Shown piece after piece: positions 13,676 to 18,745 of a stretch of 18,745 nucleotides of DNA. Every line of letters starts with the position of its first letter. Position 1 is the first letter of the stretch. A program made the position numbers and the translations under genes. Origin of the DNA: Spirochaetia bacterium (GTDB lineage: Bacteria; Spirochaetota; Spirochaetia; Treponematales; Rectinemataceae); NCBI GenBank assembly GCA_021286925.1, contig JAJTBL010000005.1:1-18745 (forward strand). Reading direction: 5' to 3'. The notes below the pieces were generated by a model, which worked only from the letters and a program-made list of their open reading frames with translations, made no database searches and was not told where the DNA came from.

Positions 13676-15796
13676 TCCGAAAATTACTAGAGAATGCGCA
13701 GGGACGACAGCCGGTTTCATCTGATCGGTGTTTGGAATATCGATGCTCAGCGCCTGTGATTTTGAAGACAGGTTGATGGCACCATAGATGCGGCCATCTT
13801 CGCTGGCAAATCGGTAGACATCGGGGCTGAAATATGAAAACCGCTCGACACCGAAATTAAGATTTTCAACCTGGGCGTACAAAGCTAAAAGCTCACGGGT
13901 GAAAGCCGCCTCGGAAAGCGCGCCGGGCTTGTCGGCTGGCGTAACATCCGAAAATTCGGCTGGATCGTCGGAAAACATAATCTGAGAGGCGAACATTTTT
14001 GCCACCATGCCCACCAGAAATTTTTCATGATCGGCGAGACTGGTTTTATGGGTCCGGCAGAACACCACGTCCGGATCATTCAAAAGCAGGGTTTTATCGA
14101 GCAGGGAGCGGGCGATGCTGTGCCCCATGTTCACTTTGGCTGAGGGCCTGCCCTGATGACCGATCAGTTTGAGCTGCCACCAGTCCCAGCGTTCGAGCGT
14201 ATCAGCGCCGATACGCATGAGGGGCATAAACGGACTCGTCGATTCCACGGGAGCCCCGCAGGAGAGAAAGGCGACCGGCTTTCCGTTCCGGTCTTTGTTC
14301 ATGGACGTAATCCGCTGGAGCATGTTTGCATAATGCTCCCAATGTCCGCCCTTTCTGCCGGAATGAACACCGCGCATGAGACCTGCGTAGAGAAAGTCGA
14401 GCTTCAAATAGCGGTAGCCCCATTCGTTGATCACTGTGTCAAACAGCGAAAGCAGGTAGGCCTCGACATCCAGGCGGGAGAGATCCAGGCAATAGACATC
14501 ACCGCCCCAACCCTGATTCCAGCCTGCCAGAACCGGCTTGCCGCTTTCATCCTTGAGCAGCCACTCGGGATGCTCGCGGGCGACAGGTGTTTCCGGCATG
14601 ACGAGGAAGGGCGCGAGCCAGATACCCGGGATGTAGCCGCTTGCTTCAATCTCACGAGCAAGCCCGGCAACGCCGTTCGGGAATTTTTTTGAATGCGGAC
14701 GCCAGTCGCCGACCTGGACTTCCCAGCCGTCATCGATCTGGTAGACGGCAGGTTTTCCCTGCCTGATAAACATGCTGTTGATAAGGTTGTCGTTGGAGCC
14801 GATAGCTCGCAGATCCGCGCGGATAAGGCCTTCGTCGATGGCAAGATAGTGGTTGTACCAGGTTTCGAAGCCGCCGATGGGGGTGATGGGGCTTTGCGCG
14901 CCGTCTGCTCCTGAAGCCGCACCCTTGCCCATGAGAAAGCGATGATCTTCAAAGCGGGAAGAAGCGCCGAAAAGCCGCGCCAGCTGCTCTTTTAGATCGA
15001 AATATCCCTGAGCGGCTATGAGGGCGATGCGCGCAATTGTCTGCCCTTTTTTAAAACTGCCGCCTTCCGCGTACGCATAGATGCCGATGTTTGTTTTGCC
15101 GATTACGAAACTGATGGGCGGAAGAATGTTTGCGGCGGTTTGCTCCAATTCAGCCGATGCACCTGATGTGCCATTTTCAGGCGGCACAACCGGGTCAGCC
15201 GATTTTAGGGATTTGACTGATGTGCCCGCCCCAAGCGGCTCTGCCTGGCCAGCCTCGGCTCCGCCTGGCAGAGCCTCGTTCTGCAGACCACTTTGCAGAC
15301 CGTTTTGCAGACCGCCAAGCCGCGGCACATTATCCGAAACAAGCGCCAGGCGGATATCTTCCACCCGCAGAACGGTAAAAAAATGGGAAAGGATCGCAGG
15401 CTTTTCCCAGGGGGCGGCAGCGCGCCGCGCCCGGCTCCGCAAAGCCTCCTCCGCAGGATGATCCACAAAGACGTTGAGCACCCGCTTGTACCAGGCGCGG
15501 CGCGGTCGCTCGCGGCCATGCAATTCGCCTGAAAAAGACCAAGACTGCCAGCCATTGGCTAGCACAAAGCGCTTGCGCGGATCTGAAAAATCAGAAAGCG
15601 CCGTACCTGTCTGTTCTGCCGCCTCAGCAAGGGATTTACCGCTGGCAGTCCGTGCGTTTTCCAACAATTCCCGCAGGTCAAAAACGCCCAGTTCCAACAG
15701 CGGCTCAGCGCATTCAAAATCCTCGCCTGCTTTAAAAACAAGCCGGGTAATTCCGTCACTTCCAAATTCGAACGCACTTTCCAGACTGTCGGTCAT
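13658..15796 (-). CDS. Alpha-galactosidase-like glycoside hydrolase, family GH36
   Basis: This 712-residue retaining glycosidase has the GH36 layout. An N-terminal beta-supersandwich domain (about 1-300) has NGWQSWSFSGE at 81-91. The TIM barrel contains FETWYNHY, IDDGW (354-358), the probable nucleophile Asp467 in YLKLDF, and the probable acid/base Asp532 in RIGADT. A C-terminal beta domain completes it. The LKLDF form resembles Thermotoga-type alpha-galactosidases. Residues about 159-225 are a low-complexity insertion with a four-residue repeat. The ATG at 15796 with AAGGAG 8 bases upstream is chosen over a longer open frame. No signal peptide is seen, so it is probably cytosolic. No sugar transporter is adjacent, and the substrate is inferred only from the family. 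Confidence 0.88.
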   Translation of the reverse strand: MTDSLESAFEFGSDGITRLVFKAGEDFECAEPLLELGVFDLRELLENARTASGKSLAEAAEQTGTALSDFSDPRKRFVLANGWQSWSFSGELHGRERPRRAWYKRVLNVFVDHPAEEALRSRARRAAAPWEKPAILSHFFTVLRVEDIRLALVSDNVPRLGGLQNGLQSGLQNEALPGGAEAGQAEPLGAGTSVKSLKSADPVVPPENGTSGASAELEQTAANILPPISFVIGKTNIGIYAYAEGGSFKKGQTIARIALIAAQGYFDLKEQLARLFGASSRFEDHRFLMGKGAASGADGAQSPITPIGGFETWYNHYLAIDEGLIRADLRAIGSNDNLINSMFIRQGKPAVYQIDDGWEVQVGDWRPHSKKFPNGVAGLAREIEASGYIPGIWLAPFLVMPETPVAREHPEWLLKDESGKPVLAGWNQGWGGDVYCLDLSRLDVEAYLLSLFDTVINEWGYRYLKLDFLYAGLMRGVHSGRKGGHWEHYANMLQRITSMNKDRNGKPVAFLSCGAPVESTSPFMPLMRIGADTLERWDWWQLKLIGHQGRPSAKVNMGHSIARSLLDKTLLLNDPDVVFCRTHKTSLADHEKFLVGMVAKMFASQIMFSDDPAEFSDVTPADKPGALSEAAFTRELLALYAQVENLNFGVERFSYFSPDVYRFASEDGRIYGAINLSSKSQALSIDIPNTDQMKPAVVPAHSLVIFGLPSGR
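15281..15316 (-). repeat. Three tandem 12-bp repeats inside the GH36 gene
   Basis: Three units of about 12 bases share the core TGCAGACC (15281-15292, 15293-15304, 15305-15316). On the minus strand they encode GLQN, GLQS and GLQN in the low-complexity insertion. Because 12 is a multiple of 3, gain or loss of units would keep the frame. Confidence 0.8.
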
Positions 15797-15804
15797 CGAG
15801 GGTG

Positions 15805-15810
15805 CTCCTT
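15805..15810 (-). promoter_or_regulatory. Ribosome binding site that sets the GH36 start
   Basis: AAGGAG on the minus strand lies 8 bases before the ATG at 15796. The frame stays open a further 41 codons upstream, into the divergent pth gene. This site and the family N terminus both argue for the shorter protein. Confidence 0.75.
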
Positions 15811-15818
15811 GTCTGCTC

Positions 15819-15847
15819 TTATCAGATTGTTCAAAGTACGGTATCAT
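15819..15847 (+). promoter_or_regulatory. Promoter-like sequence for a near-leaderless pth transcript
   Basis: TTATCA (15819-15824), 17 bases, then TATCAT (15842-15847). Ten bases separate the -10 from the pth ATG at 15858, and no Shine-Dalgarno sequence is present in front of that ATG. The palindrome at 15839-15855 covers the -10 and the predicted start. Confidence 0.4.
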
Positions 15848-15855
15848 ACATACCG
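15839..15855. promoter_or_regulatory. Palindrome between divergent GH36 and pth genes, candidate operator
   Basis: CGGTAT (15839-15844) and ATACCG (15850-15855) are perfect 6-bp inverted half-sites with a 5-base spacer. The site lies in the 61-base divergent spacer and ends 2 bases before the pth ATG. A dimeric repressor there could control either gene. No regulator gene is adjacent. Confidence 0.4.
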
Positions 15856-15857
15856 CA

Positions 15858-16430
15858 ATGATCAGACTATATGCTTTTCTCGGCAATTTTGGCAAGGAAT
15901 ACGCCAACAACAGGCACAATGTCGCATGGCAGTTTCTGAACAGCCTTCCTTTCAGCGCTCAACTCTCCTGGGAACGAAAATTCAAAGGCCATCTCGCTTC
16001 ACGCGAGGTAGGCGGCACCAGAATTTTCTTTCTCATGCCTGAAACCTATATGAACAATTCCGGCGAAAGTGTCGCAGAATGCGCACGCTTTTTCAGGCTC
16101 AAGCCTGAAGAAATCATGGCCGTCCATGACGAACTCGAAATGGCATTTGGCTTTTTCGGTTTCAAGTTTTCCGGCGGCCTGGGCGGGCACAACGGTCTGC
16201 GCTCTCTGGAAAAACACCTGGGCACCCGGGATTTCGCGCGCATGCGCTTCGGCATCGGCCGTCCTGCTCACGACGATATCGCCGGTTATGTGCTCTCCGA
16301 TTTTTCAAAAGACGAGCGGTTGCTGCTCGACACGGCGATTTTCCCAAAAGCAGCTTCTGCTTTCAGCGAATGCCTTGAGGCAGGTTTTGAGTCTGTCGTT
16401 GATAAATATAAAAAAGTGTCCTGCCGGTAA
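15858..16430 (+). CDS. pth: Peptidyl-tRNA hydrolase
   Basis: Pth cleaves peptidyl-tRNA that drops off ribosomes and so recycles tRNA. The 190-residue protein has normal length and all active-site residues: Asn10 (FLGN), His20 in NNRHN, Asn66 in PETYMNNSG, Asp91 in VHDELE, and His111 and Asn112 in GGHNGLRS. The usual LGNPG is LGNFG here, a local Pro-to-Phe change near Asn10. The ATG at 15858 gives the family N terminus; the frame is open further upstream but that part overlaps the GH36 gene. No ribosome site precedes the ATG. It is divergent from the GH36 gene and its stop lies only 2 bases from the convergent era stop. Confidence 0.96.
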   Translation: MIRLYAFLGNFGKEYANNRHNVAWQFLNSLPFSAQLSWERKFKGHLASREVGGTRIFFLMPETYMNNSGESVAECARFFRLKPEEIMAVHDELEMAFGFFGFKFSGGLGGHNGLRSLEKHLGTRDFARMRFGIGRPAHDDIAGYVLSDFSKDERLLLDTAIFPKAASAFSECLEAGFESVVDKYKKVSCR

Positions 16431-16432
16431 AT

Positions 16433-17314
16433 TCAATAAATCAGCGAATCGAGCCGCTTGTCGTCGTGTTTCCACGATGGATCGACCCGCACCTGCAGGC
16501 GTAGTCTGACGGGATAATCGAAAATTTCGGCTAGATCCGCTTCCGCTTCTTCTCGGATTTTTCGAATCATCGAACCGCCCTTGCCGATGATGATGCCTTT
16601 CTGGCTGTCCCGTTCGACAACAATATCGAATTGGGCTTCCAGCGAGCCGTCATTCAGTTTCCGCGAATCCTGATAGTCAATGTAAAGCGCATGCGGCAAT
16701 TCTTCGCGTGTGTGAAGAATCGCCTTTTCTCGAATAATTTCCGCAATCCTGAAAACCGGGTCCTGATCGGTATAATATTCTTCCGGATACCAAAGTGGAC
16801 CTTCGGGCGCCCGCTCCAACAGCGTTTCAACCAGCTCATCAAGGCCCTGCTGTTCACGCGCGGAAATTCTGATTGTCGTGCCGGAAATCGCGGGGAGTTG
16901 TTCTTTGACAAAGGCTTCAGCGCGGTCTGCGTCAGCATCCTTGTGGTCGATTTTATTGACAGCCGCGACAATCCTGGCGCTGAATGGCTTGATTGCGGCA
17001 GCCAGCTGTTCTTCCTCAGAACCAGGCTCCCGAGTTGCATCAATCAAATAGATAATGAGATCAGCGTCGTTCAACGCGTTAACTGCCACCGTTTTAAGTT
17101 TCAGGTTGAGTTTTTTTTCCGAAATATGAAAACCCGGCGTATCAAGAAAAACCAGCTGACCTTCCTTCCTGTTGATAATTCCCTTTACTGTATTTCTAGT
17201 AGTCTGCGGAACCGGTGACACAATGGAAACTTTGGCGCCGCATAACGCGTTCAGCAGGGTCGATTTTCCTGCAGACGGCCTTCCGACAATCGCAACAAAA
17301 GCGGATTTACTCAT
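16433..17314 (-). CDS. era: GTPase Era
   Basis: Era is the essential GTPase that binds the 3' end of 16S rRNA and helps assemble the 30S subunit. The 293-residue protein is of normal length. The G domain has GRPSAGKST (G1, about 11-19), the PQTTRN switch (G2), DTPG (G3), NKID (G4) and SAR (G5). The C-terminal KH domain has the GxxG-type IIIGKGGSMI. The ATG has GGAG 5 bases upstream. It begins 12 bases after the aroDE stop, so the two are probably cotranscribed. At the other end it converges on pth. Confidence 0.98.
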   Translation of the reverse strand: MSKSAFVAIVGRPSAGKSTLLNALCGAKVSIVSPVPQTTRNTVKGIINRKEGQLVFLDTPGFHISEKKLNLKLKTVAVNALNDADLIIYLIDATREPGSEEEQLAAAIKPFSARIVAAVNKIDHKDADADRAEAFVKEQLPAISGTTIRISAREQQGLDELVETLLERAPEGPLWYPEEYYTDQDPVFRIAEIIREKAILHTREELPHALYIDYQDSRKLNDGSLEAQFDIVVERDSQKGIIIGKGGSMIRKIREEAEADLAEIFDYPVRLRLQVRVDPSWKHDDKRLDSLIY

Positions 17315-17326
17315 TTTTTCTCCGTA

Positions 17327-18745
17327 TCATTTATAGTATCCGGGCGGCGGAACCTCATCAGTCCAAATTTTATACTGCCCCTCTGCCTGATACCTCAGCA
17401 TATCATAGCCGTTTCTGATTCTGCATCCTGAAGCTTCAGCCCGTGAAAGCAAGGCTGTTTTTGATGGTTTGTATATAAGATCGAATATGGCTTCGTGGCC
17501 GTCAAATTCATAGAATTCAAGCGGATCTCCCGCAGTGCCGCCCTGCATGCCGACGCTTGTCGCCTGCACGATAAAATCGGAATATTCAGAAACCAGATCG
17601 ATTGCTCGGTCATCAAGCGGTCCATACTGAAAATCGAATTTTTTCGCCAAACTGCGGGCTGTCGCCAGGGTTCGATTTAAAATTACCGCCTTGCCGCCCT
17701 TTCTGAAAATGGACAGCGCGACCGACTTGGCAGCCCCGCCCGCCCCGACAATCGTCACCTTCAAGCCTGAAAAATCATCCCTTCCGAGAAACTCAAGCGC
17801 GCTCCGTTCAAAACCATCGGCGTCGCTGTTATAGCCTGCCCATCCTTCTTCCCGCATAACCAGGGTATTGCAAGCGCCGATTGCGCGGACATCGGTTGAA
17901 CGAAAAGCAAGCAGCGGCAAAACAACTTCTTTCAAAGGCACCGTTATTGCCGCGCCTTTTGCTTTCAGCATTTTCATGGATTGAAGCGCACTTTCGATTG
18001 AATCTGATGGCATCGGCACCATCATCGCGTTTTTGCCGGCTCTTTTGAACGCTGAATTATGCAATGAGGGGGACAATGAGTTCAGGATGCTCGGCCCGCC
18101 GAGCAAAATATAAAGATCGAAGTCACTGGTTGCTTCACGGCCCCGGTATATCCGGGCAAAACTCTCCGGATCAATTTGTCCGGGAGCCGCAAGGCTGGAT
18201 TCATCGGCCTTCGGGCTGGTATAGGTATGGTGGGAGCCAATTCTTCCAGCTAAAATTCGGGTCGGAAAACCATAGGTTCCCATTCCGATAATCAGTTTTT
18301 CTTTCTGAGGAACCGTGCTCGCCCACGCCAGCAGCTGCGAGAGTTCGGCTGAATTCCGCGGTGTAACCGCAAGTTTGGGAATCTCGTCTTCTTCCTGCGT
18401 CAGATTTTCCCAGACCGCATCAAAATTCTCAGGAATACCGCTCAGATAATGCCGGGATCGAATAATCCTGGTTCCGAAAGTCTTGCAGGCTTCCTCGATA
18501 GCCGGCATATGAAAATCGTCTTCAAGATCGACGTAGGCGTAATTGGCTGAAGCATCCGACCTTGCATAGGACAAGGCTTTGGCGATCATAACCAGGCGGA
18601 CTCCTTCGCCATCCTCAAAAAGGCCGCCATCGCTTCTCCTTCGGACGGTAAGAATGCAGGGAAGCCCCGCTTTTTCAGGAAAACTTCTGATATAGAATTT
18701 TTCAGCAGGATCGAGATAGTCTGCGCGCAATTCGACAAGATCGAT
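17327..18745 (-). CDS. aroDE: Bifunctional 3-dehydroquinate dehydratase/shikimate dehydrogenase (partial)
   Basis: The gene is cut by the right window edge; 472 codons are visible and the N terminus is missing. The first part is a type I 3-dehydroquinate dehydratase: ELRADYL (5-11), TVRRRSDGG (33-41), His99 and the Schiff-base Lys124 in IPKLAV. From about residue 210 it is a shikimate dehydrogenase: SLSPSLHN, Lys272 in TVPLKE, Asn293 in ACNTL, Asp308 in YNSDADGF, and the NADP loop GAGGAAK (334-340). Together they convert 3-dehydroquinate to shikimate in aromatic amino acid synthesis. The same fusion order is known in plants and chlamydiae. The Asn usual before VTxP is Ala here. era follows 12 bases downstream. 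Confidence 0.95.
   Translation of the reverse strand: MDLVELRADYLDPAEKFYIRSFPEKAGLPCILTVRRRSDGGLFEDGEGVRLVMIAKALSYARSDASANYAYVDLEDDFHMPAIEEACKTFGTRIIRSRHYLSGIPENFDAVWENLTQEEDEIPKLAVTPRNSAELSQLLAWASTVPQKEKLIIGMGTYGFPTRILAGRIGSHHTYTSPKADESSLAAPGQIDPESFARIYRGREATSDFDLYILLGGPSILNSLSPSLHNSAFKRAGKNAMMVPMPSDSIESALQSMKMLKAKGAAITVPLKEVVLPLLAFRSTDVRAIGACNTLVMREEGWAGYNSDADGFERSALEFLGRDDFSGLKVTIVGAGGAAKSVALSIFRKGGKAVILNRTLATARSLAKKFDFQYGPLDDRAIDLVSEYSDFIVQATSVGMQGGTAGDPLEFYEFDGHEAIFDLIYKPSKTALLSRAEASGCRIRNGYDMLRYQAEGQYKIWTDEVPPPGYYK

Noticed and set aside
15474..15857. A long N-terminal extension of pth
   Set aside because: It lies antisense to the GH36 gene; the family N terminus starts at the ATG at 15858 with the LGN motif at the normal position.
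15797..15919. Forty-one extra N-terminal codons for the GH36 protein, including a hydrophobic stretch that could look like a signal peptide
   Set aside because: The extension overlaps the start of pth and crosses the divergent spacer; the ATG at 15796 has a good ribosome site and begins the family domain.

Overview
The window is a compact, gene-dense bacterial chromosome segment of moderate GC content. It carries fourteen complete protein genes, one gene cut by the right edge, and a probable 3' end of another gene at the left edge. No rRNA, tRNA, CRISPR array, insertion sequence or phage gene was seen. No stretch longer than 300 bases lacks a gene; the longest spacer is the 258-base divergent region between grpE and rpoN. 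The gene set suggests a free-living or host-associated member of the Spirochaetota. The clues are a fused aroD-aroE gene, an HprK/HPr pair in a Gram-negative-type context, a grpE-dnaK-dnaJ cluster without hrcA, and a TraB/PrgY protein. This assignment is an inference from gene content and was not tested by any search.

Left part (1-5700): a small heavy-metal-associated domain protein (+), then on the minus strand a nitronate-monooxygenase-like flavoprotein with its own strong promoter, and the chaperone operon grpE-dnaK-dnaJ. The operon has a sigma70-type promoter and ends in a clear rho-independent terminator. A hairpin sits between dnaK and dnaJ.

Middle part (5860-12000, + strand): rpoN-hpf, a terminator, hprK-ptsH, then lexA-holA-traB. 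rpoN and hpf lie next to the HPr kinase/phosphorylase and HPr, which parallels the proteobacterial rpoN-hpf-ptsN-rapZ-npr cluster. It puts sigma54, ribosome hibernation and a regulatory phosphotransfer branch side by side. lexA has a promoter overlapped by an inverted repeat that could be its own operator. lexA, holA and traB are close enough to be one transcript.

Right part (11980-18745): a CBS/DRTGG-containing family II pyrophosphatase and a GH36 alpha-galactosidase-like enzyme on the minus strand, pth on the plus strand, and era plus a bifunctional aroDE on the minus strand. Two convergent pairs (traB/pyrophosphatase and pth/era) are only 7 and 2 bases apart.

Nothing here is clearly a new multi-gene system. 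The most interesting signals are regulatory. Three genes (hprK, the pyrophosphatase gene, pth) lack a Shine-Dalgarno sequence and have a -10-like hexamer only 7-10 bases before the start codon, which suggests leaderless transcripts. There is also a candidate lexA operator, a palindrome between the divergent GH36 and pth genes, and an unusual repeat-bearing insertion in the GH36 enzyme.
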